Source: Prevotella sp. (GTDB taxonomy: Bacteria; Bacteroidota; Bacteroidia; Bacteroidales; Bacteroidaceae). From it: 64,000 nucleotides of DNA. The DNA is taken from assembly GCA_017389705.1 (NCBI GenBank), contig JAFPEE010000100.1:1-64000 (forward strand). Direction: 5' to 3'. Each line of letters starts with the position of its first letter. Within the stretch, counting starts at the first letter, position 1. The notes below the pieces were generated by a model that worked only from the letters and a program-made list of their open reading frames with translations, was not told the DNA's origin and did not search any database. Position numbers and translations under genes: made by a program. This document shows positions 14,669 through 24,131 of this stretch, piece after piece.

Positions 14669-17320
14669 TTATTTCAGGTTCTCTGTGGTATAACCCAACA
14701 TCTCCATCTCCAGCGAGGCCCAAATGAAAGGACCTACACCCTTAGCGTCATTGGCGCGGATGGGCTCTGAGAGATAGTAGTCGTACGAGCCGTCACGACG
14801 CTTGTTCTCCTTGACGCTACCCTTGGGGTTGATGCGCTTCATGGCAGCTTCTACCTCAGGAGTGGCAGCAGGACCAAGGCCTGCCACGCTGCAACAGCGC
14901 GTCAGCGAGATGGTCTTGTCGGGATGAACCTGGATGAAGTTCTTAATCATGCCCTTGTAGGCACGGATGCCGGCATCCAGGTACTTCTTGCCTACGTAGC
15001 CCTTACGATAAGCCTTCAGCAGGGCGTAGGTGAACATGGCAGAGCAGGTGCTCTCAAGATAGTTGCCTTCACGCTCCGGACTGTCCATCACCTGATACCA
15101 CAGACCTGTCTTCTTGTCTTGCCACTTCAGAATGGCGTCGAAGTCCTTCTGCAGCAGGTCGATGACCTCTGAGCGCCAGGCATAGTCTTCGGGCAGAGCG
15201 TCGAGCACCTCGATGAGTGCCATCGTGTACCAGCCTTGGGCGCGTCCCCAGCAATGTTGGCTCAGTCCCGTCTCCTTGTCTGCCCAGAAGGTCTTACGTG
15301 TCTCGTCGTAGGCATGACGGTTCAGTCCTGTCGTGGGGTCCAGCGTGCGCTGGTAGGTAATCTTCAGCTGGTTGACGGCGTCGTCGTATATTTTGGTGAT
15401 AGCCTTCTTGCCACCCTTGGCCTCTGTGATGGGGGCTGTCAGCGTGCGGAAGGGCAATCCCATGAAGATGCCATCGAGCCAAACCTGATAGGCATAGATG
15501 GCCTTGTGCCAGAATACCTTGTCAGCAATGGTACGTGGCTGGTTCTGCAGCTGCTTCATCATGGTCTGCATGGCCAGCAGGTTCTTCTCCTCGGGCCACT
15601 TCTGGTACATACGGGTTACGAAGTGTCCAGTGCGGATGTTGTCCAGGTTGTAGTCCAGGATGTTGTAGCCTGTGATGTTGCCTTCCTCGTCAATCATCTT
15701 GTCCGTATAGGCCTTGCAGTAGTTCAGGATGTCCTCACCGCCATATTTAAGATAGGTGTCCAGCATGCCTTCCAGCTCGATGCCCATGACGTACGACCAT
15801 TTGGGTTTGTCTGAGAAGTCCAGCAGATAGGGCTTGGGCACACGCTTCATCTCCGAGTAGGTCAGCCACTCTGAGTAGTGCTTGTAGGGATACTCCTGTA
15901 GCACCAGCGAACCATTGATCATCAGGTTCTCGTACTTCACGTCCTGTGCCTTACCCACCTGGTGGATGGGGTCGCTGTAGACACCGTCGAACTGGCAGTT
16001 CTTGACGGTGATGTTGTTGACTGTATAGGCCAGCTTGGGGTCGTCGTAGCCCACAATCATAACGCCATACTTCGACTTCTTGCACGTTACGTTCTCCATC
16101 GTCACGTTGCGCACCGTCGGGTAGAAGCCACGACAGCACACCTCACGGGGCTCATAGTCGGTATTGATCTTCAGCACCGCCTCGCCACACTGACCGACGG
16201 TGATGTTGCGCATGTTGATGTTCTCAATCACGCCACCACGACACGAGTTGGTCTTGATACGCAGCACGCGGTCCAGGCTGGGAGAGTCCATCTCGCAGTC
16301 CTCGGCATAGACGTTCTGGCAACCTCCTGATATTTCGCTGCCGATGACCACGCCACCATGACCGTTCTGCATCTTACAACCACGGATGATGATGTTCTTC
16401 GAGGGCATACCGGCAAACTTGCCCTGACCACCCTCGCGACCGTCGTTGTTACGAGCCGACTTGATGGCGATGCAGTCGTCGCCCGTATTGAAGAAGCAGT
16501 TCTCTATCAGCACACGGTCGCAGCTCTCTGGGTCGCATCCGTCACCGTTAGGACCGTCATTATTAATATGTACGCCACGAACGGTGATGTCCGTCGACAG
16601 CAGAGGGTGAATCACCCAGAACGGTGAGCGCAGCAGCGTCACATCCTCTATCAGGATACCCTCACACTGGTTCAGGTTAATCATCTGGGGGCGCAGACCG
16701 TCCTGCGGACCAAAGCGGCGCTCGTCCATGGGAACACCGTCCTCGGCATATTTCAGCAGACGGGCACGGGCACCCTGGTTTTGGGCTATGCCGCCCTCCT
16801 TCATACCAAAGCGCTTGTTGCCACACCAGGGCCACCAAGTCTCATTCGATCCGCCACCGTCGATGGTACCCTTACCTGTAATGGCAATGTCCTTGGCCTG
16901 ATAGGCATAGATCAGCGGCGAGAGGTTCCAACAGTCCAAACCCTCCCAGCGTGTCGGCACGATGGGGTAGAGCTCCGGCTCGAAGGCAAACTCCAACACA
17001 GCACCCTCCTCAACCACGAGGTTCACACCGCTCTTCAGCTGAATGGCAGCCGTCAGGAACTTCTGCCCTGCAGGAATGACCACCCGTCCGCCACCCTTAG
17101 CCGAGCACTTGTCAATGGCCTTCTGAATGGCTTTCTGGTTCTTGGCCGCAGTATTTGCGGGCTTCGCTCCATACTTGGTGATGTTGTACACCTTGTCTGC
17201 AAACTGAGGCATGCGGATGCTCTGCTCAATCTGTTTGTACTGCTGGTCATCCCACCCCTTAGCCTGTGCAGTCAAGGCCACAAGGGTACAAACGAGCAGC
17301 GCCTGAAATAGTCTCTTCAT
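14669..17320 (-). CDS. GH28 polygalacturonase - GH105 unsaturated glucuronyl/galacturonyl hydrolase fusion
   Basis: 883 residues with a signal peptide (about 1-20). Residues ~25-490 are GH28: NDGPNGDGCDPESC, FNTGDDCIAIKSA, GHGGVVIGSE and RIKTN are the NxD, DDC, GHG and RIK catalytic motifs. Residues ~510-880 are GH105 (YteR/YesR type): YQVWLDGIFMGLPF holds the catalytic Asp, and CWGRAQGWYTMALIEVL and GVGPFIWASLEME are typical. The first half cuts galacturonan; the second removes the unsaturated uronic acid that pectate or rhamnogalacturonan lyases leave, so the fusion couples two successive steps. Convergent with PL9. A TACCTTTG box (17367-17374) lies 47 bp upstream. Confidence 0.92.
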   Translation of the reverse strand: MKRLFQALLVCTLVALTAQAKGWDDQQYKQIEQSIRMPQFADKVYNITKYGAKPANTAAKNQKAIQKAIDKCSAKGGGRVVIPAGQKFLTAAIQLKSGVNLVVEEGAVLEFAFEPELYPIVPTRWEGLDCWNLSPLIYAYQAKDIAITGKGTIDGGGSNETWWPWCGNKRFGMKEGGIAQNQGARARLLKYAEDGVPMDERRFGPQDGLRPQMINLNQCEGILIEDVTLLRSPFWVIHPLLSTDITVRGVHINNDGPNGDGCDPESCDRVLIENCFFNTGDDCIAIKSARNNDGREGGQGKFAGMPSKNIIIRGCKMQNGHGGVVIGSEISGGCQNVYAEDCEMDSPSLDRVLRIKTNSCRGGVIENINMRNITVGQCGEAVLKINTDYEPREVCCRGFYPTVRNVTMENVTCKKSKYGVMIVGYDDPKLAYTVNNITVKNCQFDGVYSDPIHQVGKAQDVKYENLMINGSLVLQEYPYKHYSEWLTYSEMKRVPKPYLLDFSDKPKWSYVMGIELEGMLDTYLKYGGEDILNYCKAYTDKMIDEEGNITGYNILDYNLDNIRTGHFVTRMYQKWPEEKNLLAMQTMMKQLQNQPRTIADKVFWHKAIYAYQVWLDGIFMGLPFRTLTAPITEAKGGKKAITKIYDDAVNQLKITYQRTLDPTTGLNRHAYDETRKTFWADKETGLSQHCWGRAQGWYTMALIEVLDALPEDYAWRSEVIDLLQKDFDAILKWQDKKTGLWYQVMDSPEREGNYLESTCSAMFTYALLKAYRKGYVGKKYLDAGIRAYKGMIKNFIQVHPDKTISLTRCCSVAGLGPAATPEVEAAMKRINPKGSVKENKRRDGSYDYYLSEPIRANDAKGVGPFIWASLEMEMLGYTTENLK

Positions 17321-17366
17321 AACGTTGTTTGTTAATAATTTGAATTTGTTTTAGTATATTTGTGGA

Positions 17367-17374
17367 CAAAGGTA
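17367..17374 (-). promoter_or_regulatory. -7 promoter box of the GH28-GH105 gene
   Basis: TACCTTTG on the minus strand, 46 bases before the ATG at 17320. Confidence 0.6.
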
Positions 17375-17436
17375 CGAATAAACGAAGAGAAAACCAAGAA
17401 AACCATCACACTTTTACATTATTTACGACTTTAGTG

Positions 17437-17531
17437 CCGACAAACTACTCGTTTCTCGGCATGTAACCACCCATCAGTCGTAATGTGAAGGGTGCTCGTA
17501 TTACGACTGAGCACGCTTCAGTCGTAATACG
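17437..17531. repeat. Intergenic palindromic repeat, copy 1
   Basis: One 22-bp CCGACAAA unit (17437-17458) is followed by a perfect 14-bp inverted repeat: CGTATTACGACTGA (17497-17510), 7-base loop, TCAGTCGTAATACG (17518-17531). The same pair of elements occurs at 52513-52673. A partial TCAGTCGTAAT also lies at 17474, allowing an alternative pairing. No gene is visible between 17321 and 17552. Confidence 0.85.
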
Positions 17532-17552
17532 AATTTCAGTCAGGAGGCAGGC

Positions 17553-18332
17553 TTATTTGCTCAAAGCCTCAAAGAGACGGTCTAGGGCGAGGTCAGCGTT
17601 GCCATTGGCTTCGTCGAGGAGGGTGACGAACTTGGAACCGATAATGGCACCGGCAGCACCTGCTTGGGCGGCTTTCAAGGTTTGGGCGTTGCTGATGCCA
17701 AAGCCTATCATACGAGGATTGCGCAGGTTCATGGCATCGATGCGACGGAAATAGGCTTGTTTCTGTTCGTCAAAGCTTTTCTGGGTGCCTGTGATGGCTG
17801 CAGAGCTGACCATGTAGATGAAGCCGTCGGTGTGCTGGTCGATGAAGTGGATGCGCTCGTCGCTGGTCTCTGGGGTGATGAGCATGATGACGCGCAGGTC
17901 ATACTTGTCGGCTGCCGGTTTGACGATGTTCAGATAGTCGTCGAATGGCAAGTCGGGGATAATCATGCCTGACACACCAGCATCAGCGCATGACTGACAA
18001 AAACGGTCGATGCCATAGTGCAGGATTGGGTTGAGGTAGCCCATGAGTATGAGAGGGATGTGAACCTCATCCTTGATGGCTTTCAGCTGGGAAAAGAGGG
18101 TGTTGAGCGTCATGCCGTTCTTGAGGGCTTTGGTGGCTGCTGTCTGGATGACGGGACCGTCGGCCAGCGGGTCGCTGAAGGGAATGCCTACCTCGATGAA
18201 GTCGATGCCTCTACGTTGCATGGTTTTAATAACATCGCCTGTTCCTTCAAGTGTGGGACTGCCTGCGCAGAAATACAGGCTGAGGAACTTTTTATTTCCT
18301 CTTGTGGTGAAAAGACTGTTGATCTTATTCAT
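17553..18332 (-). CDS. trpA: Tryptophan synthase alpha chain
   Basis: 259 residues. It cleaves indole-3-glycerol phosphate to indole and glyceraldehyde 3-phosphate; indole passes to TrpB. Catalytic residues are in FIEVGIPFSDPLADGP (Glu and Asp). SSAAITGTQKSF and MIGFGISNAQTL are phosphate-binding segments. It is last in the trpBEGDCFA operon and overlaps trpF by 8 bp. Confidence 0.97.
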   Translation of the reverse strand: MNKINSLFTTRGNKKFLSLYFCAGSPTLEGTGDVIKTMQRRGIDFIEVGIPFSDPLADGPVIQTAATKALKNGMTLNTLFSQLKAIKDEVHIPLILMGYLNPILHYGIDRFCQSCADAGVSGMIIPDLPFDDYLNIVKPAADKYDLRVIMLITPETSDERIHFIDQHTDGFIYMVSSAAITGTQKSFDEQKQAYFRRIDAMNLRNPRMIGFGISNAQTLKAAQAGAAGAIIGSKFVTLLDEANGNADLALDRLFEALSK

Positions 18333-18960
18333 AATTCAAAAAGTTTCTTAGTTTGTTAATATCCTTGAGACCTGGGGCTGTCTCGAAACGTGAGTTGAGG
18401 TCGATGCCTCTAAACTGAGGATGGTGGAAGGCGAGGATGCGCTCTGCGTCGTCAGGGCCTATGCCACCAGAGAGGAAAAAGGGCGTCTGGCCATGGTAAT
18501 GCTCCAGCACGCTCCAGTCGAACTGCGTGCCATTACCTCCTGCTTGCTTCCCTTTAGTGTCGAAAAGGAAATAGTCGACGAGGGTGTCGTATTCTCTCGT
18601 CAGGTCTAAGTCATCAGGCGTGGCGATGTTAAAGGCCTTGATGAGGAGTGGGGGAACGTCGCCACATTGAAGCAGTTTCTTACGAAGACACTCGATGTAG
18701 TGGGGCGACTCCTGACCATGCAGCTGGACTGCATCCAACAGGTAGGCATTGACAAGGCGTAGGATGTCGTCGGGGAGGGCGTTGACAAAGACGCCTACTC
18801 GCTTGCATCTGGTGGGTAGGTAGACTGGGGGCTCGCTGACGTAGCGCTTGGACTTAGGCCAGAAGATGAACCCCATATAGTCTACTCCCAGCTGTTCGAC
18901 AGCGCGGATGTTATCAGCATCTCGCATGCCACAGACTTTGATTATCTGATGGGTGTCCAT
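18325..18960 (-). CDS. trpF: Phosphoribosylanthranilate isomerase
   Basis: 211 residues, a TIM barrel. It isomerises N-phosphoribosylanthranilate to the carboxyphenylamino-deoxyribulose phosphate. The catalytic Cys is in IKVCGMRDADNI at the N-terminus; DAVQLHGQES and the C-terminal FFLSGGIGPDDAERI and GIDLNSRFETAPGLKD match the family. It overlaps trpA and follows trpC by 3 bp. Unlike in enteric bacteria, trpC and trpF are separate genes here. Confidence 0.96.
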   Translation of the reverse strand: MDTHQIIKVCGMRDADNIRAVEQLGVDYMGFIFWPKSKRYVSEPPVYLPTRCKRVGVFVNALPDDILRLVNAYLLDAVQLHGQESPHYIECLRKKLLQCGDVPPLLIKAFNIATPDDLDLTREYDTLVDYFLFDTKGKQAGGNGTQFDWSVLEHYHGQTPFFLSGGIGPDDAERILAFHHPQFRGIDLNSRFETAPGLKDINKLRNFLNYE

Positions 18961-18963
18961 TGT

Positions 18964-19698
18964 TTAAATCTTTGAGATGAATTCATGTAGGGCGATGCCA
19001 GGGTTGGACGTCTTCATAAAGGTCTCACCGATGAGGAAGCCTCGGAAGCCTGCCTGGCGCAGTTGGCGAACGGTGTCAGGATTGCTGATGCCACTCTCGC
19101 TGACCTTGACAGCATTCTGCGGCAGCAGGCTGGCCAGGCGGAAGGAGTTTTCAACATCCGTATGGAAGGAGCCGAGGTTGCGATTGTTGATGCCGCAGAG
19201 GTCTGGCTCCAGCTCCGCATACTCCAGCTCGTGCTCAGCATGCATCTCCAAGAGCACTTCCAGCCCTAAGCTGTGCGCTCGCTGAAGCAAAGTCTTGCAT
19301 CGTTGCTTGGTCAGGCAGGCCGCTATCAGTAATACCGCAGAGGCTCCACAAAACAGGGCTGCGTAGAGCTGGGCCTCGTCGACGATGAAGTTCTTATAGA
19401 GGATAGGTAGCGTGACTCCACTCTGACGAGCCGTGCGGATGAAGCTGTCGTGACCTCCGAAGTAGTGCTCATCAGTCAGGATACTCAGGGCTGCAGCTCC
19501 ATTCTGCTGGTAGGACAGGGGAATCAGGTCGGCACGCCCTTCCTCCTTAATCCATCCTTTGGAAGGACTGCGACGCTTGAACTCAGCAATGATGCCTGTA
19601 TCGCTCTGCAGCAAGGCTTGGCGCAGCGAGGGCTTGGGGGCGCAAAGCTGTTCCAGCTCCATCTCCTTGTGGGCGATGATTTCTTGTAGGATATCCAT
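18964..19698 (-). CDS. trpC: Indole-3-glycerol phosphate synthase
   Basis: 244 residues. Start set at 19698 (MDILQEIIAHKEMELEQL), which lies 4 bp after the trpD stop; longer in-frame extensions upstream lie inside trpD and are not credible. IIAEFKRRSPSKGWI carries the catalytic Lys, and LCGINNRNLGSFHTDVENS and VSESGISNPDTVRQL are the later barrel strands. It closes the indole ring. Confidence 0.97.
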   Translation of the reverse strand: MDILQEIIAHKEMELEQLCAPKPSLRQALLQSDTGIIAEFKRRSPSKGWIKEEGRADLIPLSYQQNGAAALSILTDEHYFGGHDSFIRTARQSGVTLPILYKNFIVDEAQLYAALFCGASAVLLIAACLTKQRCKTLLQRAHSLGLEVLLEMHAEHELEYAELEPDLCGINNRNLGSFHTDVENSFRLASLLPQNAVKVSESGISNPDTVRQLRQAGFRGFLIGETFMKTSNPGIALHEFISKI

Positions 19699-19702
19699 AG
19701 CC

Positions 19703-20701
19703 TTATGAGTTGAGTTCCACAAACTTACGGAAGGTGGCCAAGGCCTTACCGCTGTCGATACTCTCGCGAGCCTTGGCAATGCACTCGTCGAGGGAGAGAG
19801 CTCCACGCTCCAGCACCTGGATGCCAAAGGCCGCATTGGCCAGCACGATGTTCTTCTGGGCAGGCAGGGCATGATTCTCCAAGACAGCGTCGAAGATGGC
19901 CTTGGCCTCCTGCTCTGTAGCACCAGCCACCAGCTCGTCAGGACGGGCAATGGCAAAGCCGAGGTCGCTGGGCGAGAAGATGCGTTCGTACTGGTTGGTA
20001 GTGACTTTGAAGTCGCCAGTCAGGGATATCTCGTCGTAGCCGTCGATGCTATTGACAATGCCGTAGTCGATGCCCAGACGCTGGTATACCTGCTGATAGA
20101 GGCGCATCTGGTCGAGGTTTGCCACTCCTAACAGCTGACAGCTGGGTTGGCTGGGGTTGACCAAGGGACCCAGCAGGTTGAAGATGGTGGGAAACTGCAG
20201 GGCTTTGCGAATAGGACCTACGAACTTCATGGCTCGGGCAAAGAGCTGCGCATGTAGATAGACGATGCCACACTCATCCAAGCAACGGTTCAGCTGGTCG
20301 AGGTCGTCCGTGAACTGGACTCCATGCTGGGCAATGACGTTCGAGGCACCACTGGTGGAGGTAGCTGCATAGTTGCCATGCTTGGCCACCTTATAGCCTG
20401 CGCCAGCGATGACGAAGCAGGAGGTGGTGGAAATGTTGAAGGTGTTCTTGCGGTCGCCTCCAGTACCTACGACGTCGATGTAGCGGTCGCAATGCAGAGG
20501 TACGGGGACGCCTGTTTCCAGAATGCCGTCGCGGAAACCCAGCAGCTCGTCTACTGTCACACCACGCATCTGTAAAGCAGTCAGCAGAGCTGTGACTTGC
20601 TCGTTAGGGTATTCACTCTGGGTGATGCCTATCAGAATCTTTTTCATCTCCTCTCGGGAGAGTTCCTCATGGTTGAGGAGTTTAGCTAAAATCTCTTTCA
20701 T
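19703..20701 (-). CDS. trpD: Anthranilate phosphoribosyltransferase
   Basis: 332 residues. It joins anthranilate to PRPP. VDVVGTGGDRKNTFNISTTSCFVIAGAGYKVAKHGN includes the PRPP-binding GTGGD loop and the KHGN motif; NLLGPLVNPSQPSCQLLGV is the third family signature. It is not fused to TrpG. The gap to trpG is 58 bp. Confidence 0.97.
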   Translation of the reverse strand: MKEILAKLLNHEELSREEMKKILIGITQSEYPNEQVTALLTALQMRGVTVDELLGFRDGILETGVPVPLHCDRYIDVVGTGGDRKNTFNISTTSCFVIAGAGYKVAKHGNYAATSTSGASNVIAQHGVQFTDDLDQLNRCLDECGIVYLHAQLFARAMKFVGPIRKALQFPTIFNLLGPLVNPSQPSCQLLGVANLDQMRLYQQVYQRLGIDYGIVNSIDGYDEISLTGDFKVTTNQYERIFSPSDLGFAIARPDELVAGATEQEAKAIFDAVLENHALPAQKNIVLANAAFGIQVLERGALSLDECIAKARESIDSGKALATFRKFVELNS

Positions 20702-20759
20702 ACGTGTTCATTTGTTTGTTGTTGCTTTGTTCAAATGTCTCGATATAGCGTTATTCTGT

Positions 20760-21323
20760 TCAGAGGAAGAGCCAGTTCTGAAGCATCTTCTTGCCATCGG
20801 GGGTGAGAACGCTCTCGGGATGGAACTGGATGCCATGAATATTCAGCTCTTTGTGCCTCAGGGCCATAATCTGTCCCTCGTCGCTCTCGGCAGTAACCTC
20901 AAGGCAGTCGGGCAGACCGTCGCGGCTGACCACCCAGGAGTGGTAGCGTCCTACCATGATGTTGCAGTCAAGTCCGCTGAAGATGGGGTCCTCGGCTACG
21001 ATATGGCAGGGCGTCGCTACTCCGTGGAACACCTCGCTGAGGTTCTCCAGCTTGGCACCAAAGACCTCGCCAATGGCCTGATGGCCAAGGCAGACACCCA
21101 GGATGGGCTTGCTGTGGGCGTAGGTGCGGATGACGTCGAGTAGCAGGCCGGCCTCAGAAGGAATGCCTGGACCTGGCGACAGGATAATCTTACTGAACGC
21201 TACGAGGTCCTCCAGGTGGAACTGGTCGTTGCGCAGGACTGTCACCTCTGTGCCCAGCTCCTTGACCAGATGGGCCAGATTGTAGGTGAACGAGTCGTAG
21301 TTGTCGATGATAACTATTTTCAT
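20760..21323 (-). CDS. trpG: Anthranilate synthase component II (glutamine amidotransferase)
   Basis: 187 residues. Class I amidotransferase supplying ammonia to TrpE. Catalytic Cys in ILGVCLGHQAIGE and His/Glu in GIQFHPESVLTP; the N-terminus IVIIDNYDSFTYNLAHLV is diagnostic. It lies 5 bp after trpE. A PabA role in folate synthesis is also possible, since these subunits are often shared. Confidence 0.97.
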   Translation of the reverse strand: MKIVIIDNYDSFTYNLAHLVKELGTEVTVLRNDQFHLEDLVAFSKIILSPGPGIPSEAGLLLDVIRTYAHSKPILGVCLGHQAIGEVFGAKLENLSEVFHGVATPCHIVAEDPIFSGLDCNIMVGRYHSWVVSRDGLPDCLEVTAESDEGQIMALRHKELNIHGIQFHPESVLTPDGKKMLQNWLFL

Positions 21324-21328
21324 AATGC

Positions 21329-22744
21329 TTACATTTTTTCTGCTTGTTGGATTGCTCGTCTTAAGGCGCCGAGCTTGTTGTTTACCTCTTGGAGCTCATA
21401 CTCCTCGTTACTCTTGGCTACGATGCCGCCACCAGCCTGAAACCACAACTCACCACCTTGGGAGACAAAGGTGCGGATGGTGATGGCTTGGTTGAGAGAG
21501 CCGTCCAGGCCAATGACACCTATGCAACCTCCGTAGACTCCACGGCTATGAGGCTCATATTCAGAGATGAGCTGCATGGCGCGTACCTTGGGAGCACCAG
21601 ACAGAGTGCCGGCAGGGAAGGTGTCGATAAACGCCTTGATGGGGTCGGCATCCTTGTCAAGCTCACCGCTGACACGAGAGACGAGGTGGATGACATGAGA
21701 GTAGTATTGGATGTCCTTATAGTACTCTACCTTGACGTTGTGACAATTGCGCGAGAGATCGTTGCGGGCCAGGTCGACCAGCATGACATGCTCGGCATTC
21801 TCCTTAGGATCGTTGCGAAGGAACTCAGCCCCTTTGCGGTCGGCCTCTGCATCGCCAGTACGCTTGGTGGTGCCGGCAATGGGGTCAATGTAGGCTCTAT
21901 AAGCTATTGGCTGATGGCTATTTACTATTGGCTCGATGCGGCAATGCGTTTCCGGGCTGCTTCCGAATATTCTAAAGCCTCCGAAGTCGAAGTAGAAGAG
22001 ATAGGGCGAGGGGTTGATGCTTCTCAATGTCCGATAGAGCTTGAAGTCGTCGCCTTCATAACGTTGGATGAACCTACGCGACAGTACAATCTGGAACACG
22101 TCGCCACGCAGACAGTGCTGAATGCCACGGCGGATGTTGGCTTTGTGCTCTTCGTCGGTTAGAGTCGACCGGACATCGCCTACGGGATGGAAGTCGTAGG
22201 CCTGCACATTGGCCTTGTTCATCGCACGATAGGTGTCGTCTATGTCGGCAGCGTCGCCCAGCGTGACAATCTTCAGTTGACTATTATGATGGTCGAAGAC
22301 AATCACTACCTTATATAATATATATAGCAGGTCGGGGACATTTTTCTCTTGTGCCTCGTCCTTGACGGCGATGTCCTCGAAGTAGCGGACGGCATTGAAC
22401 GAGGTATAGCCATACAAGCCTATGGTATGGGCATCCTCGCCATTGACATGGATGCGGTCGATGAGGGCATGGATGGCTTCTGCGGTGCCAAAGTCTTTGT
22501 TGATGTCGCGATGGAGCGTTGTGCCGTCGGGATAAGTGATGGTGGCCAAACCATGTCCGACGGCTACGGAGGCGATGGGGTTGATGCCGATGAAAGAGTG
22601 TGAGTTGCTCTGGTCGTGATAGTCAGAGCTCTCCATGAGTGCACTCTGCGGATAGAGGTCGCGCAGTCGCATATAGACGCCAACAGGGGTGTAGAGGTCT
22701 GCCAGCAGCGTTCTGGAATGGGTTGTGTAGTTAAAAGTTTCCAT
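21329..22744 (-). CDS. trpE: Anthranilate synthase component I
   Basis: 471 residues. It converts chorismate to anthranilate with ammonia from TrpG. The tryptophan feedback motif is present as ALMESSDYHD; catalytic segments include PIAGTTKRTGDAEAD, LVDLARNDLSR and TLSGAPKVRAMQLISEYE. A short 7-bp array (21902-21936) is embedded in frame and gives EPIVNSHQPIAYRAY where most TrpE proteins have a short turn. It overlaps trpB by 14 bp. Confidence 0.97.
   Translation of the reverse strand: METFNYTTHSRTLLADLYTPVGVYMRLRDLYPQSALMESSDYHDQSNSHSFIGINPIASVAVGHGLATITYPDGTTLHRDINKDFGTAEAIHALIDRIHVNGEDAHTIGLYGYTSFNAVRYFEDIAVKDEAQEKNVPDLLYILYKVVIVFDHHNSQLKIVTLGDAADIDDTYRAMNKANVQAYDFHPVGDVRSTLTDEEHKANIRRGIQHCLRGDVFQIVLSRRFIQRYEGDDFKLYRTLRSINPSPYLFYFDFGGFRIFGSSPETHCRIEPIVNSHQPIAYRAYIDPIAGTTKRTGDAEADRKGAEFLRNDPKENAEHVMLVDLARNDLSRNCHNVKVEYYKDIQYYSHVIHLVSRVSGELDKDADPIKAFIDTFPAGTLSGAPKVRAMQLISEYEPHSRGVYGGCIGVIGLDGSLNQAITIRTFVSQGGELWFQAGGGIVAKSNEEYELQEVNNKLGALRRAIQQAEKM
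21902..21936. repeat. 7-bp array inside trpE (5 units)
   Basis: AGCTATT, GGCTGAT, GGCTATT, TACTATT, GGCTCGA. It encodes VNSHQPIAY on the gene strand, resembling the ANSHQLKAN insertion in the beta-helix gene at 51929. Confidence 0.7.
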
Positions 22745-23933
22745 ATTCTTTTGCCATTTGTTTGTTGTTGAGATAGGTTTCCACGTCTTTGTCGCCTCGG
22801 CCGGAGACTGTCAGCACCACCACATCGTCGGGCTTGAAGGTCAGCTTGGAGAGTGCTGCGATGGCGTGGGCACTCTCTATGGCAGGGATGATGCCCTCCA
22901 TACGCGTCAGCTCGTAACCGCCATAGATAGCCTCGTCATCGTTGATGCTCAGCACTTGGGTACGTCCTTGCTGGGCCATGTTGCAGTGCATGGGGCCTAC
23001 ACCTGGATAGTCAAGTCCGGCGCTAATGGTATACGCTTCCTGAATCTGTCCGTCGTCGTCCTGCATGACCAGCATCTTGGCTCCGTGCAGGATGCCGACC
23101 GTGCCGCGGTGAATCGTCGCCGCCGTGTAGGCCGTGTCCCAGCCGTGGCCTCCTGCCTCAGCCAGGACAATCTTCACCCGTTCGTCGTCCATGTAGTGGT
23201 AGATGGTACCAGCGGCATTGCTGCCTCCTCCAATGCAGGCCACGAGATAGTCCGGGTAGTCGCGCCCGATCTTCTCCTCCAACTGCCACTTGATTTCCTC
23301 CGAGATGACGCTCTGCATGCGTGCCACTAAGTCAGGGTAGGGATGAGGCCCCATAGTGGACCCTACGATATAGAAGGTGTCGGCAGGATGGCAGCACCAG
23401 TCGCGGATGGCCTCCGAGCAGGCGTCTGAGAGCGTCATGTTGCCCGTGCGCACAGGATGCACCTCCGCGCCCAGCATCTTCATGCGCTCCACGTTGGTGT
23501 GTTGGCGCTCCACATCCGTGGCTCCCATGAAAACCTCGCACTGCATGCCCATCAGCGCACACACCGTCGCCGTGGCCACGCCGTGCTGTCCGGCTCCCGT
23601 CTCGGCAATGATGCGCGACTTGCCCATCTTCTTCGCCAACAGAATCTGCCCAATGGTGTTGTTAATCTTGTGTGCCCCCGTGTGGTTCAGGTCTTCACGC
23701 TTCAGGTAAAGCCGGCAACCATACTTCTCACTCATGCGCTTGGCGTAATAGAGTGGGCTGGGGCGTCCCACGTAGTCGCGCAGCAGGGCATGATACTCCT
23801 GCTGGAACGCCTCCGACTCAATGATGGGCAGATACTGCTCCTGCAGGTTCTTCACTGTCGCATAGAGAATCTCCGGAACATATGCACCGCCAAACTCTCC
23901 GTAAAATCCGTTCTTGTCTACTAAGTAACTCAT
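22731..23933 (-). CDS. trpB: Tryptophan synthase beta chain
   Basis: 400 residues. Start set at 23933 (MSYLVDKNGFYGEFGGAYVPE); in-frame codons upstream read through the attenuator. It condenses indole with serine using PLP; the PLP Lys is in LKREDLNHTGAHKINN, and CIGGGSNAAG binds the phosphate. It is first in the operon, directly after the trp leader, in the order usual for Bacteroidota. Confidence 0.97.
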   Translation of the reverse strand: MSYLVDKNGFYGEFGGAYVPEILYATVKNLQEQYLPIIESEAFQQEYHALLRDYVGRPSPLYYAKRMSEKYGCRLYLKREDLNHTGAHKINNTIGQILLAKKMGKSRIIAETGAGQHGVATATVCALMGMQCEVFMGATDVERQHTNVERMKMLGAEVHPVRTGNMTLSDACSEAIRDWCCHPADTFYIVGSTMGPHPYPDLVARMQSVISEEIKWQLEEKIGRDYPDYLVACIGGGSNAAGTIYHYMDDERVKIVLAEAGGHGWDTAYTAATIHRGTVGILHGAKMLVMQDDDGQIQEAYTISAGLDYPGVGPMHCNMAQQGRTQVLSINDDEAIYGGYELTRMEGIIPAIESAHAIAALSKLTFKPDDVVVLTVSGRGDKDVETYLNNKQMAKEYGNF

Positions 23934-23966
23934 ATATATATAATAGTTTTTATGTTGATAAATCAA

Positions 23967-24009
23967 CCTTAAAGAAAAGAGGGCTGTCGCGTTAACGACG
24001 AGCCCTCTT
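23967..24009 (-). terminator. trp attenuator terminator hairpin
   Basis: On the minus strand AAGAGGGCT (24001-24009) pairs with AGCCCTCTT (23977-23985), with an inner GTCG/CGAC extension, followed by TTTTCTTT. It lies between the leader peptide and trpB. GTCGCG just after the leader stop codon (24043-24048 complement) could instead pair with CGCGAC of this hairpin, a possible antiterminator. Confidence 0.8.
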
Positions 24010-24047
24010 ATCTTCATGACAACATGCAATGGCTTCGTACCCCGCGA

Positions 24048-24098
24048 CTATTTTTGTCTCGAGTTACGCCACCACCAGATGTTGTTCATTGCTTTCAT
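24048..24098 (-). CDS. trpL: trp operon leader peptide
   Basis: A 16-codon frame reads MKAMNNIWWWRNSRQK and stops, 34 bp downstream of the promoter box and about 40 bp before the terminator stem. Three consecutive Trp codons make the ribosome stall when charged tRNA-Trp is scarce, which would stop the terminator from forming and let trpB-A be transcribed. The mechanism is inferred from classical attenuation; the codons and the hairpin are seen directly. Confidence 0.85.
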   Translation of the reverse strand: MKAMNNIWWWRNSRQK

Positions 24099-24131
24099 TG
24101 CGTTGTCTAGTTTTGTTTTGATTTACGCTTG

